NCBI RefSeq assembly: GCF_901000735.1 | Contig: NC_081541.1 | Span: forward strand, 24,739,743-24,803,742 | Source of the DNA: Corylus avellana | Taxonomy: Eukaryota; Streptophyta; Magnoliopsida; Fagales; Betulaceae | DNA: 64,000 nt | Direction: 5' to 3' | Shown here: positions 36,412 to 48,326 of the stretch, piece by piece | Numbering within the stretch: the stretch's first letter is position 1 | Layout: each line of letters starts with the position of its first letter | The notes under the pieces: generated by a model | Told to the model about the DNA's origin: nothing | Database searches by the model: none | The model's input: only the letters and a program-made list of their open reading frames with translations | Program-made: the position numbers and the translations under genes

Positions 36412-36885
36412 TTAATTGAATAAGGAAAGGGTTACAGGGAATGATCATTTCCACTCCTGATCCGAAAGGAAGGAGGGGACGATCCTAAAAACGAAAAAGG
36501 GGTGGGCTCCCCAACAATAGACCCAAAACAAACTAAAGCAGTGTGGAAATAATTACAAAACCTAGGAAATGGAACAAACAAATGACCCGGTTCTCTCAAG
36601 GGGCCGCGCAAGACGGTTTCAGAAGCAAAATTGGTACAGATTAAGGCGAACCTATCTGAACCCTCACTTGTAACCAACAACAGCTGCCGGAAGGAGGCTG
36701 AAGCGATAAAAGCACTGCTAGAGTCCGTAACTAGGATTGTTGAAAAGAGAGGAACCAACAACAAAAGTCTCCACTAAAGTAATAAAACAATAAAAAGCTA
36801 GAAGACAGTAACCCACAAAACACAAAAACAACAAAAAAAGATAGTCCATAATAACAACAGGAAAACAACAAAAAGACCGGAAAAC
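36412..36885. repeat. Dispersed repeat B, copy 1
   Basis: Shares with 37722-38240, in order and orientation: AGGAAA(G)GG/ATCGTAAGGAAA starts, CCCACTC..GATC(T)AAA, GGTGAACCTATCTGAACCC-type words (GGCGAACCTATCTGAACCC here), then AAGCACTG(C/T)TAGA, AAAGTCTC(C/T)AC and AGTAACCCAC. No coding capacity; the superfamily is unknown and a SINE-like or LTR origin is possible. Confidence 0.65.
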
Positions 36886-36889
36886 AGAA

Positions 36890-37253
36890 GCAACGGCCGG
36901 AGAGAGGATGGTTGGGATTGGGTGATGGTATATATATAAAATTCTTTTTATGGTATTCAAAATTGCACATCGTAAGGCATGTTTTAAGAGCCATCCAAGT
37001 GAGCAGAGTGGCATTGTTGAACCTCAACAATCCCTCCCTCAACATGACACTTTTGCGACTCGAACCTATGACCTTGGCTCTGATACCATTTGTTGGATCG
37101 GACCTTTGACCATCTCATCTGAAACCCAATTGGTGTCCAGTGAGAGAAGCTAAATCCCTTCATAACATTCGAAATTGCACTTTGCAATGCATATTCTAAG
37201 TATTGAAAGCATTTGAACACAAGTGAGAAGAGTGACATTATTGAACCTCAACA
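36890..37253 (-). mobile_element. TRIM-like miniature LTR retrotransposon remnant
   Basis: Read on the minus strand: a 163-base LTR (37253-37091) begins TGTTGAGGTTC and ends CCGATCCAACA. Three bases later comes TGGTATCAGAGCCAAGG, a primer-binding site for initiator methionine tRNA (about 37071-37087). A tiny non-coding interior ends in a purine tract (GAGGGAGGG, about 37031-37039). A second LTR follows from 37029 leftward, starting TGTTGAGGTTCAACAATGCC, degenerate toward its far end. This LTR-PBS-PPT-LTR order in under 0.4 kb is the TRIM pattern. Confidence 0.7.
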
Positions 37254-37684
37254 ATATTTATTCACTTATTTGTATTGAAAGCATTTGAACACAAGAAAAA
37301 TATATATTCCGTATTATATATTATAAGCTTACTAAAAGACTCAAAATATCAATCTCCTTTCACAATTTTGTTCCAAATTGTGCGTCTATAGCCAATATTG
37401 CAATCAGACTGGGGAGTGTAGTAATTGGATTCTGAGTTGGACAGCACATTAAGTTGCAATGATTCAACCCATGCATGGGACAAGAAACAAATGAGATATT
37501 AGAAGCACTAAGAAGGAAAGGGGGGCCAAGGACAATGAAAAATCAATGAAAAGAAAAGAACCAGATGGCTTTATTTATATGGAAGGAAGGAGATGCTTTT
37601 GCCTCCCCACAATGCAAAACGAGAGGACACCATACATCTCCCAGCTGGTCCAATGCATGCATCATGCATACGTAACGTACGTTC

Positions 37685-37721
<37 letters not shown>

Positions 37722-37726
<5 letters not shown>

Positions 37727-38240
37727 GATTCAGGAAAGGATCGTAAGGAAACTATCTTTCCCACTCTTAATCTAAAAGAAAGAAAGAGTGGTGAGTCCTA
37801 AAGAAAAACAATAAAAAATCAAAAAATGGGTGAACTCTCTAATAATATACCCAAAATAAAAACAACAGTGTGAAATACACATAAATAGTAGAAAATTGGA
37901 CAAATAAGTGTCTCAATCTTCTCAATATGGCCACATATATAGCGTTAACAAAAGCACAAAGGGACACAGATTAAGGTGAACCTATCTGAACCCGTACTTG
38001 AAAACAACAATAACCACGAGAAGGAGATTGAATCGGAAGAAGCACTGTTAGAATCTGAATCCAGAGACTATAGAAGAGGGAGGCACCAACACAAATTCAA
38101 CTACAAGAGTCTCTACAAAGAAATCAAAATACTGAAAATCAGGGAGATAGTAACCCACACAACACAAAAAGAACAACAAAATACAAAGAAAGTTGCGAAA
38201 ATACATAAGAAATACAACATGAAAGCAACAAAAAATTAGT
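37722..38240. repeat. Dispersed repeat B, copy 2
   Basis: The second member of the pair, roughly 70-75 per cent alike by eye and in direct orientation. It begins directly after a (TA)n tract at 37685-37723. Confidence 0.65.
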
Positions 38241-39056
38241 AGACAGTATCGGGGCATGGAGGTTGCGTGGGATACATGAGCCGGCGAGTGAGATCCATGC
38301 GCTGGCGTGTGGTGGTCGAATTGGGTTGTAGAGGGCGGGATTGGGAAGATGGGAGGCATTGGAGCATGGTGGACTGCGTGTTGGGGCGAAACTAACAGAA
38401 AAGAGTAGATTTAGTTTTGAAAAAACTAGATCTAAAAACCCAACCAATTTTGAAGAGGAGGTGAGCAACAAAAGTTTAAGCTAATAGGAAGAGATACATT
38501 AAACATCAAATTCTTTAACACTCCATCTCACGAGTGGGTTCAAATTTCATTTTAATAGGTGAAACCTAACACGTTGAATATTTTTAATTTAATGGGGGTG
38601 AATGATAAAGTCAATGTTTAAACTCAAAACCTTTGGCTCTGTTATTAAGTTAAATAATTATTTGTAAGTTTAAACTGATAGGAAGAGGTAAATTTAATCA
38701 TTTAATCAAATATTTTAACACGCAGCACAGCAGTGCATGGAAGGACGGAGGCGGTATAGAGACTGAGTGGAGAGTATGAAGGAGGCCTCGGAGCTCCTTG
38801 TCTAGTAGGAAAGCACAACACAAAAACCACCACCAAAAAAAAAAAAAAAATGACAACGAGAACAAGAAAAATGAAATAGAGAGAAGAGGGAGGAGATTGG
38901 AGAAACCTCACAAAGGAAGTGGCCGGCTACTCTCACCAAAGAGAGAAGAGAATTAAACCCAAGATTTTCCAGAGAGAGAACAAAATTGTTGTTAATCTCT
39001 TTTTTCTTACCTCAAAAAGTATCTTTAGCCTCCGTGAAATTTGTATTGTACGTACT
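38241..39056. other. Spacer, nothing recognised
   Basis: Low-complexity A-rich and GA-rich sequence without supportable coding regions or TIR structures. Confidence 0.4.
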
Positions 39057-39356
39057 CATCAAGTAATGGCCATTGATTAATGGTGCTTTCTGTTAACCAA
39101 CATGATAAGATATACTTTCCCACATCTGTTTCTGATTCAAATTTAAATTCAAGTTCACATATATCTACAAAGTTATCCACACAGCAACAGCAAGCTAATT
39201 CAAGTTTCCCACCAACGTACTGTAGCTTCATCAAGATAGGATATGCTTTGTTATCTCATATTTTGAATTATAAACTGAGTCTTGGATTACTATCCAAACT
39301 GTCAATTGTACATCTATATATCAATACAACACCCACGGTTTGGCTAAGTTAGCCAA

Positions 39357-39770
39357 TCACATTAAATCTTTCATGGTATCATAGCGGCGATGAATTATAT
39401 CATGCAAATGAAAAAAATCTGAAAAAGCTTTGGAAATAAATTCACCTCCACTATCTGATTGAAATTGTTTTATTCGATGATAGAGTTGATTCTCTGCAAG
39501 AGACTTAGACTTTACAAAAGAGATAAAAACATCAGAATTTCTGAGATAATGGATAGACCCAACAAAAACGACTAAAGTCATCTATGAAAACTACATAATA
39601 ACAACAACCACTGAGTGACATAGACGGTAATGACCAAACATCTGAGTGCACCAGTACCAAAGGTGAGGATGTGACCCTTGAAGAATGAGCATAAGGTAGC
39701 TGTTTGGCCTTGCCATACTGACAGAATTCACAAACAGTTAATATCAAATCTTTCACTTTCTTCCCTTGTT
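39357..39770 (-). pseudogene. Ty1/Copia integrase fragment, frameshifted
   Basis: Two minus-strand frames together give a Copia GAG-pre-integrase/integrase core: CEFCQYGKAKQLPYAHSS, VLVHSDVWSLPSMSLSG, YYVVFIDDFSRFCWVYPL and, after a frameshift near 39545, FKQFQSD-type IKQFQSDSGGEFISKAFSDF ending ...HDIIHRR. The first and second catalytic aspartates (HSDVW, QSDSGGEF) are visible. The homology stops abruptly at about 39388, before the expected CPYTPQQNG continuation. Confidence 0.8.
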
Positions 39771-39965
39771 AGAAAAAAAGTGATTGAGTATATCGGCGAG
39801 TTCAAAAACTAATTTGCTACACTAATTAAATAATATTTATTTTGAATTAATATTATATTTTTATTCAAAAATCATTCTTCTCACTTTTGATATTTAAAAT
39901 TATTAATTTTATTCAAAATCATTCTTATTGCCTATAACAAATTCATGACTAGATTAAAATAAATT

Positions 39966-41749
39966 TTAAAAATAGAACAGTAAAGAAATATTGTGTAGAA
40001 ACCAAGGAAAAACATTTAGGCTTATTCAAGTTCAGTGAACCTATACGAGAATTTAGGGCTGGCAATTTTGACACGACCCGTGAACTCAACAAAAACACGA
40101 CACGAAAAAATAGGTATTGGGTTTTGCCTTATCGGGTTCAGGTCTTAATCGGGTCTACCCATTTAAGACCCGATTAATTAATTCGTGTCTGGCGGGTCGA
40201 CCCGCCAGACACGGTTACTGTTCGGGTCTGGCAGGTACTTGTTAGACCCGGTTACTATCCGAGTCTAACAGGTACCCACCAAACTAGGTTAAAAAAAAAA
40301 AAAAAAAAAGAAGTCAAAAAATGAGCATATTTGTAGTGTTTCATAATTCATATTTTTAATTACATGAGATGGATCATGGAACCTTCAAGACTTCAAGTGA
40401 ACAAGTATTTTGTAATGAATTATGAATTTAATGTTGATGTAGTTTTGAGTTTTGTTGTTTTGTTATTTTTGTTATTTTTGTTATTTTTTATTATTATTAT
40501 TTTGTTTTTGTTAGCTTTTATTTTATTTTATTTTATTTTATTATCTTTTTCTTTATTGCTATGATGGAAATATTGACACATTTTACACCTCAATCTCATT
40601 TATATTTTGATCATTTTGAAATATAAATTTTAGTTTTGTCCCTACTTAAACTTTATGCTTTATGAGGTATCGATGAGGGCCAAGTGGCTTACTAGTAACC
40701 AAGCGTCCAAGCCAACCCCTCGAGTAGGTCTGACTTAATAGATTTTGAGGCTTAAGACAACAAATTTAGGTAGAGCCTTTGTTATATTTAAATATTTAAT
40801 TAAATGATTTTAATTTAAAAACATTCTTCTTGCTTTTTGTCCTTATTTTATTTTATTTATTTTATTTTATTTTTTTTCAAATGATTTGCAAAATTCATCT
40901 CTGTTATGAGATATTTAATTTCAACAGATTACATATATCATATTTTGTGTTGAAATATGCATAATTCTTTTTTAGTGAAATGTAATTTGAGCAAAATTAA
41001 ATTTCTTTATACTAAAAATTATTTTAATAAATGAACTTAGTCAATATGCTTGCTTGTTTTAAGTTTAGGTGAAATCATGAGTTTAGTAATTTCTGTTGGA
41101 GTACAATTACGGTCACTTTCCTTTTTTTTTTTTTTTTAATTTTTTTTTTATCCTTTATTAAAGCCTTTAGTATCTTGGAACTCAATTTTTTGCATTAACA
41201 GTGTATTGATGTATTATTATTACAATTATGAATTTTTATTTATTTATTTTTTTAATTTTATAGTTTAGGGTTTTAATGGGTCGGGTCAGGTCGTGTCTAC
41301 CCTGACTAGACCCGGTTATTTTAAATGAGTAAAACGGGTCGTGTTGGGTTACCCGACTATTTTCGTGTCTAGGCTAATCGTGTAATGGGTACTTGCAGGT
41401 CGTAATCGGGTCGTGTCAAGTACCAATTTTGCCACTTATCTCGTAACGAGATAAGTCGTACACTAGTACCGAAGGTTTACTTCAGATTTGTTGCATCAGA
41501 ACCCTCTCTCTCTCTCTCTCTCTAGCTGAGTATGGATGGCCATATGTTTTTCAGACAAGGTGTCTTTTTTTTTTTTTTTTTTTTTTGGTTTAATTTTTTA
41601 TCATTATTTTTTTTTTATGTGATACAAATGTAAGAATAGCTTTTTGTAAGAATATATATATGTTTGTGGGGGTAAACCTACTTATTTTGACAAAATACGA
41701 AGTACTGAAAGTAAATAAATAAGTAAAAGAAAAAAGAAAGAGAGTGATT
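39966..41749 (+). pseudogene. Host block copy 2, left part: importin-beta 4 remnants
   Basis: 39966-40049 matches importin intron 11 (GTAGAAACCAAGGAAA, TTTAGGCTTATTCAAG, TCAGTGAACCTAT). After a hAT-like insertion the match resumes at about 41450 (GAAGGTTTACTTCAG). It jumps to the (CT)n behind exon 12, then to the region 3' of the gene (TAGCTGAGTATGG, GGGTAAACCTACTTATTTTG, AAGTACTGAAA). Exon 12 and everything to the stop codon are deleted. No coding exon survives. Confidence 0.8.
40050..41442. mobile_element. hAT-like non-autonomous element (about 1.39 kb)
   Basis: The ends are GGGCTGGCAATTTTGACACG and the loose inverse of CGGGTCGTGTCAAGTACC..TTTTGCC. They are rich in GGGTCTAACAGGT / ACCCGGTTA words. 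The flanks TATACGAG (40042-40049) and GTAACGAG (41443-41450) agree at 6 of 8 positions, and the host sequence resumes right after. The interior is AT-rich and non-coding. It was placed by comparison with copy 1, which lacks it. Confidence 0.75.
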
Positions 41750-41789
41750 CACTAAAAAAAAGGGTATGTTTTTTACGTGGTAAATAGTA

Positions 41790-42740
41790 ATTCACTTTTT
41801 GTCACGTCAATAATTACTGACGTGGCAAAAGTGACACGTCAATAATTATTTTATTGACGTGTTGAATGTGCCACGTCAATATTTAGTGACGTGGCACATT
41901 CCACATGTCAAGAAATAGCAACGTGTTAAATATTTCTATGTTGCTAAATTTAAATTCGATTTAATTTTTAAAAATTATATTTAAATAATTTAATATAGTG
42001 ATGTGGTAAACTATCACACATCAATATTTACTGACGTGTCAAATGACACGTCAATAATTTATTCACGTGTTAAAATGACGTGTCATATTTATTGATGTGT
42101 CAGAAGGGCACGTCAATAAATATTGACGTGTTATTTTAATATGTCAATAAATTATTGATGTGCCATTCCACCACGTCAGTAAATATTGACGTGTCATTTT
42201 CACATGTTAATATTTATTAACGTGTCATTTTGACACGTCAATATTTATTGACGTGCCATTTTAACATGTCCATATTTATTGATGTGTGATAGTTTACCAC
42301 GTCACTATATTAAATTATTTAAATATAATTTTTTAAAAATATATTCAAATAATTTAACATAGTGACATGGTAAACTATCACACGTCAATAAATTATTGAT
42401 GTGCTATTTCGCCACGTTAGTAAATATTGATGTGTCATTTTCACACGTCAATATTTATTGACGTGCCATTTGACACGTCAATATTTATTGACGTGCCATT
42501 TTGACATGTCCATAAATATTGACACGCCATTTTAACATGTCAATAAATATTGACGCGTCGTTTTAACACGTCAATAAATATTGACGTGTCATTTTGACCT
42601 GTCAATAAATTATTGACGTGCCATTCCGCCACGTCAGTAAATATTGACGTGTCATTTTGACACGTCAATATTTATTGACGTGCCATTTTGACACATCAAT
42701 ATTTATTGACGTGCCATTGTTTCACATGTTAAAAATAATA
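41790..42740. repeat. Subterminal array of palindromic TGACGTG / CACGTCA repeats
   Basis: About 25 alternating units of ATTGACGTGNCATTTTGACA and CACGTCAATATTTATTGACG type lie one after another in both orientations, spaced roughly 30-45 bases. In CACTA elements, subterminal repeats bind the transposase. The ACGT core also resembles plant bZIP sites, but that role is speculation. The right end of the same element lacks a comparable array. Confidence 0.85.
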
Positions 42741-42802
42741 TAAAAAATTATGTATTTTTTTTAAAAAAATTAACGATTAATAAAAATTAATAACAAAATA
42801 AT

Positions 42803-42962
42803 GATTATGGACATGCAGAAATTCCCTCTAAATCGGTATGGAAGAAATATCTTCAAACCTATGTAAAATAGTGCCAAGTGTTTATAAACATTTAAAAGAC
42901 ACATTAAATTTAATCTAGATTTCCTCCATACCGGTTTGGAGAAAATTCCTGTCCATAACAAT
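42803..42962. mobile_element. Small TIR MITE (about 0.16 kb)
   Basis: The left end TTATGGACATGCAGAAATTC..TCGGTATGGA and right end TCCATACCGGTTTGGAG..ATTCCTGTCCATAA are inverse over about 45 bases. Non-coding; it sits inside the CACTA element. Confidence 0.8.
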
Positions 42963-43097
42963 TAATAATTAATAACAAAATTTAATTGCTATGTATATAA
43001 TGATTATTGTAATTAATTTTATTGTTTCCTCCACATGCATTGATTATTTTTACTTCGAAATTAATCCTACTTGTTTAATTAAACCTTTCATATATGA

Positions 43098-43737
43098 AAA
43101 AATATAAAAAATCCCCCCAAACTACCAGCCGTTTTCGATTTAGTCCCCTAATGTTCTAAAAGCAAAAGCAGCCCCCCAAACTACCAAACTATTGCATTTT
43201 GACCACTCCGTTAGTCAAAATCGTCAATTTGGACGGAAACTGCAAAACGACGTCGTTTTGTTACGAGTAAGTTACTACAATGCCTTTTTATGAAAAAAAA
43301 AAAAATGGGAAAAATATAAAAAAGCCCCCCAAACTACCAACCGTTTTCATTTTAGCCCCTTAATGTTCAGAAAGTGAAAAAGTAGCCCCCAACTATTAAA
43401 TAGTTGGGGGCTACTCCGATAGTCATTATTGTCAAATATGATGAAAAATTCAAAATTACGTCGTTTTGACAAGGATAAGTTACTAAAATGCCCTTTTAGA
43501 AAAAAAAAAAAATCATATTAAAACAAGTACGCAAAACGGCGCCGTTTTGCTTGAAATTAGGGTTTCCTTACACTTACCAAAACAGTGCCGTTTTGGTAAG
43601 TGTTAGGAATTCAAAGAAAAAACCTTAGACCCCATGCAGAAAAATCCCCCAACTCCAGTTTATCTCTCTCCCCCAAACCGCTGGCCACCACATCGTTCTA
43701 TCTCTGGCAACCTTCTCCCTCAAGTGAAAAAAATGCA

Positions 43738-43770
<33 letters not shown>

Positions 43771-44606
43771 AAAACCGGCTGCCTCTACCATCACCATCCA
43801 TCACCGCCGGCCACACCATCTAGTGGCTATGAAGCGCCACCGAAAAATTCTTACCCATTGTAGAACTCAAACAAAAAAATCACGTTCGTAGATAAACAAC
43901 ACCGATCCAACAGCTATACCATGAAATACAATAAAAAGATTGAGTTATGGGTAAGATTTACAGGTTGCCGGAGATAGAACGACGTGGTGGCTGGCAGTTT
44001 TGGGGAGAGAGATAAACTGGGGTTCAGGGTGTTTTCGTGGGTCACCAGCGTGGGGTCTAGGGTTTTTTCTTTTAATTCCTAACACTTACCAAAGCGGCGC
44101 CGTTTTAATAAGTGTAAGGAAACCCTAATTTCAAGCAAAACGGCGCCGTTTTGCTTGCTTGTTTTAATATAATTTTTTTTTCTTCCAAAAGTGGCATTTT
44201 GGTAACTTTTCCTTGCCAAAACAACGTAGTTTTAAAATTTTCATCATATTTGACGGTATTGACTAACGGAATGGGCAAATTGAAACTGTTTGGTAGTTTG
44301 GGGGCTACTTTATTATTTTTTGAACATTATGGGGCTAAAATGAAAATGGTTTGTAGTTTGGAGGGCTTTTTTATATTTTTTTCAAAATTTTTTTTCTTCA
44401 TAAAAGGGCATTGTAGTAACTTACCTGTAACAAAACGATGTTGTTTTGCAGTTTCCGTCCAAACTGACGGTTTTGACTAACGGAATGACTAAAATGCAAT
44501 AGTTTGGTAGTTTGGGGGGTTACTTTATCACTTTTGAAACATTAGGGGGCTAAATCGAAAGCCGCAGGTAATTTGGGGGGCTTTTTTATATTTTTCCCTT
44601 CATATA
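43098..44606. mobile_element. Long foldback element, about 1.5 kb, with doubled TIRs
   Basis: The arms (about 43098-43715 and 43975-44606) are inverse nearly throughout. Each arm holds the end module twice: CCCCCCAAACTACCA ... CCTAATGTTC occurs at 43115-43190 and again at 43324-43400, with the matching inverses at 44490-44595 and 44300-44390. Further in come AAAACGGCGCCGTTTTGC and CTCCAGTTTATCTCTCTCCC with their inverses. The loop (43716-43974) holds a (CT)n tract. It is either one element inserted into another of its family or an arm duplication. No transposase. Confidence 0.85.
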
Positions 44607-46274
44607 TATATATATATATATATAGCTAGCTAGGGTACGTATATATGTTAGTTGAAATAATTAGCGAGCTTCGAACCTATCTAGGTAGCTATAGCTGTTA
44701 AGTATATATATATATTATAGGATAAATATACCTTTCATGGACTATCAAAAAATCAAGTGATATAAGAGGCACTTTTTATTTATTTCTTTTTAAAAATTAA
44801 ATAGTTAATTAGTAGCTAGCTAGGTTTTATAAAACTTAACTACCAATTAAATAATTAAGTACTTACCATATATAATTAGCTGTGTTTTAATTGTGGTAAT
44901 TACTATAATTAAAAACCGGACTAATATATAGTATTAATATATGTTTGGATGCATTATATGTTTATATGTTTTAAATTTATTGTATTTATATGTTTATTTG
45001 TTTTGCACCTATTAATTATTGTTGTATATGAACATGCATGCAAAATGAATATATAATGCTAGCTAGGTTCTTGTTTCAAATTAGATTTAAATGTGTTTTG
45101 GTTTTAAAGTTCATATTGTGTAAATGTTACAAAACTAACCTAGATTTATTGTATTTAGGGTCCCCATAACGAATCTAGGTAGATGTTATAGAAAAACCTT
45201 ATAAAATAACTTAGTCAGAATTATTTTATTTAGGGTCTCCACCAAAAATGCATTTAAATTTGGATTGAGTATTTTATTTTATTTTTTGGTTTTTCAAGAT
45301 TAATTAGATTAGGTAAATGTTAAAAATAAACACTTTGGTACTATCCCCATATATAACAAATGCATATCATGATCCTTTCCATCTCAAATAATTGATGTAT
45401 ATTATTAGACGGATTTGGCTCAAGTGTTTTTAAAAAAGTTACAAGAGATTTTCTTTAATTTTTTAATGGTTCAAATTTAATTATAAGAGTCTATGAAAAA
45501 GAGAGAGTACGTAAAATTAAATCTAACCCATTAAAGAAGCTATAAAAAAATCTCCTATAATTTCTGTAAGGCACCTATATTAAATCCTACACAGACATTG
45601 AATCATCAATAGAAATATAGAAGTGTTCAGCTTTTAAGGGATAGCTCAATCGACTGAAAACTATGTCTGATAAAACAAAAGTCACTAGTTCACATCTTCT
45701 TCTCCTTTCCTTGCGTGAATATGTTAAAAAAAATAAAATAGTATCCTATTTTTTCCAAAGTGAAATGGGCAGGCCAAAGTATATATCATTTTTTCCGAAG
45801 TGATAGGATAATAACAAGATCTAGTCTTGTCATTCCCTTTTCCTTTTCCCGCATGGAATAGAAATAAATAAATAAATAAAAATTATTTCTAATATTAGCT
45901 AGCTATAGGTTTCATTCTAATAGATAGACATCATGACATCCTTAAGGCAGCCGTCTTATTAACAGTGAGCATGGGGCCCTCGGGGAGAATTCATGAGATT
46001 TGCAACACGCTCATCAATTTTAGGTTTGAATATCAGAAAGAATTGTAATGATGGTATATAGCTAGCTTCAGATAAAATATTGTATTACGCTCGAATTAGT
46101 TCTTGCACGCGTGAGAATGATCAGTACCGAAGAATACTGAATATATTTGTTAATAACTAATTTAGTTTTCTTTTATTTAGGATCTCCATATATAATAAAT
46201 GTATATATATCCATGCCTATTTATTATATTTGTAAATTAATTGAGAGTTACATTTTCTAATAAGAAATATAAAC

Positions 46275-46306
<32 letters not shown>

Positions 46307-46587
46307 GTTTATTTTTTTTTTAGGAAAAACTTCACTTACTCTCCTCAAACTTTCACGCTTTTGGTAGACATTTCCCATTGTTCAAAAACTCTCACTTTGA
46401 TGTTTCCAACCTTCATTTTCTTTCACTTTGCCAATTCCGTTAGGATTTTCTGTGAAATCCTAACATAGGAGTGTGAAATTTCAATCTTGCCCTTATTTTA
46501 TATATATAAAATCTTGACCCGTGGGTTTATCGTAGATCTAACCCATCCGTATTGTGACCCATGGGTCATATTATAATTATTAGATAG
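44607..46587. other. AT-rich interior of the CACTA element, nothing recognised
   Basis: TA-rich sequence with (TA)n tracts at about 44598-44622 and 46276-46302. No coding region or inverted-end structure could be supported. Confidence 0.5.
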
Positions 46588-47129
46588 GGGAAAATGCAGT
46601 TTACCCTCCTGAAGTTTTAGGGGATTTGCAATTTTAACCCCGAAGTTCAAAAATTGGCAATTTACCCCCCTGAAGTTTCAAAATTTGATAATTTAAACCA
46701 TCAGTTTGTTTTTTCCGTCTAAATGGACGGAACTCGGCGCACGTGCTCCTCACGTGACTTTTTCACTCAAAACCTTCCAATTTTGCCCTCAATAATATTA
46801 CACGATGACCCTCCCCTTTTCAACCCCACCCACACACGTTGCTCAACATTTTCACTCCAAACAAACCCACACACCCCCACGGAAGCACGACAAGGTGAAG
46901 AAGAAAGTTCTAAAGGCGTGGTCCCCTCGTGTATTGAAGCAGCAAATCGCGTGGTCTCCTTTCGTTTCTACCCCATCCACACGACACATCACGACAACAC
47001 CCAGGCGACAATGTCGGTGAAGTTGTTTGTGGTCCCCCATTCGTGGTCCCTTGTTCGTGGTCCCATTGCGTGGAGAAAGAGGACAGTAGAAAGCAAACAA
47101 CTTGTTCCCATAAATTTTGGTTGCTATCT

Positions 47130-47600
47130 AGGTATGCCCCAATTTTACAACTAATTATCAACCATCTACTTTAGGGTTTTTTTGTAAAATTGGGGGTTTT
47201 GGGGGTTTAGGGTTTAGGGTGTTGAGTTGTTTAGGGGTTACAATGCCCGAATATTGTGAATTGTTGAATATTTTAGGGTTCATCATTTTTGTCGGTATGC
47301 CCCAATTTAGCAAGTGATTTTGGACCATGTACTAGGGTTTTTTGTTAATTTGGGGTTTTGGGGCAATATTGGTTTTGGGGTGATTGTGAATTGTTGAATA
47401 TTTTGGGTTCATCATTTTTGTCGGTATGCCTCAATTTAGCAAGTAATTTGGACCATGTACTAGGGTTTTTTGTTTATTTGGGGTTTTGGGGCAATATTGG
47501 TTTTGGGGTTATTGTGAATTATTGAATATTTTGTGTTCATCATTTTTGTCGGTATGCCCCAATTTTGCAATTAATTTTGGACCATCTTCTAGGGGTTTTT
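47130..47600. repeat. Tandem repeat, about 125-bp unit, 3-4 copies
   Basis: Units share GTCGGTATGCCCCAATTTAG, GGACCATGTACTAGGGTTTT, GGGGTTTTGGGGCAATATTG and GTGAATTGTTGAATATTTT in order. Starts fall at about 47130, 47292, 47420 and 47547. It lies between the MULE left TIR and the transposase gene. Confidence 0.85.
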
Positions 47601-47627
47601 GGGGGGAATTTTTTTTAGGGTTTAGGC

Positions 47628-47726
47628 TTCTTCCAATTGAGTTACAATTTTGAACCCCCATTTCTGAAAATTGCAATGGGAAATGTCAATTCTATGTTGT
47701 GAATCAAACTTTATTTGGATGAGATG

Positions 47727-47760
<34 letters not shown>

Positions 47761-48118
47761 CTTGGAAGTTGGATGAGGGACAAATGTAAGCAACCACATA
47801 TTGGATTTTGGTTGGAATTTAAAGTAAAAACAGTATTGGTGTTTGGCTATACATATCTCCCTGTTTTTATAATGAAGCTACAATCTTGAAAGACTTGAAC
47901 ATATGACTTACAAATCATCATCATATGCTCCATCTCCTTGTTACACTTGTGATTATATTCACTTAAAATTGGATTCTTTTCTACTTCTTCCAATTGAGTC
48001 ACAATTTTGAACCCCTATTTTTGAAAATTGCAATGGGAAATGTCAATTCTCTTTTGTGAATTAAACTTTTCTTTGAAGAGATGCACACGCACACACACAC
48101 ACACACACACACATAAAA
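47628..48118. repeat. Pair of 130-bp direct repeats each ending in (CA)n
   Basis: 47628-47760 and 47983-48118 share CTTCTTCCAATTGAGT(T/C)ACA, GAAAATTGCAATGGGAAATG and GAGATGCACAC, followed by CA runs. They are 355 bases apart, upstream of the transposase gene. Confidence 0.85.
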
Positions 48119-48234
48119 TATGTACCAGATAAAATGAGGGCCACATAGTAGTATAATTCACGTTTGTTGCTGGCATGCACCTACTAGGTGGGTGATTCGG
48201 AGAATCTTAGGGTTTCTGTTTTTTCGGAAACCAC

Positions 48235-48326
48235 CATTTGAAGGAAACAAAAGAAATACCGAAATAAATAAATTTTATATATATAAAATTTATTTATTTC
48301 GGTATTTCTTTTGTTTCCTTCAAATG
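48235..48326. repeat. Perfect 92-bp palindrome
   Basis: Two 46-base arms with no mismatch and no loop meet at 48280/48281. The outer ends are CATTTGAAGGAAAC / GTTTCCTTCAAATG and the centre is ATTTTATAT/ATATAAAAT. It lies about 165 bases before the transposase start codon, in the probable 5' UTR intron. It could be a foldback insertion, a transcribed hairpin, or an assembly or library artefact. Confidence 0.95.

Noticed and set aside
41790..42740. Regularly spaced repeats that could be taken for a CRISPR array
   Set aside because: Units alternate in orientation, have no unique spacers and lie at the end of a CACTA transposon in a plant genome.
46723..47154. ORF of 143 codons at the MULE left end
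   Set aside because: It covers the TIR, is mirrored by an ORF in the inverted right TIR, and has no recognised domain. TIR composition explains it.
47160..47230. TTTAGGGTTTAGGGTG words, telomere-like
   Set aside because: Too short and part of a G/T-rich tandem repeat inside the MULE.
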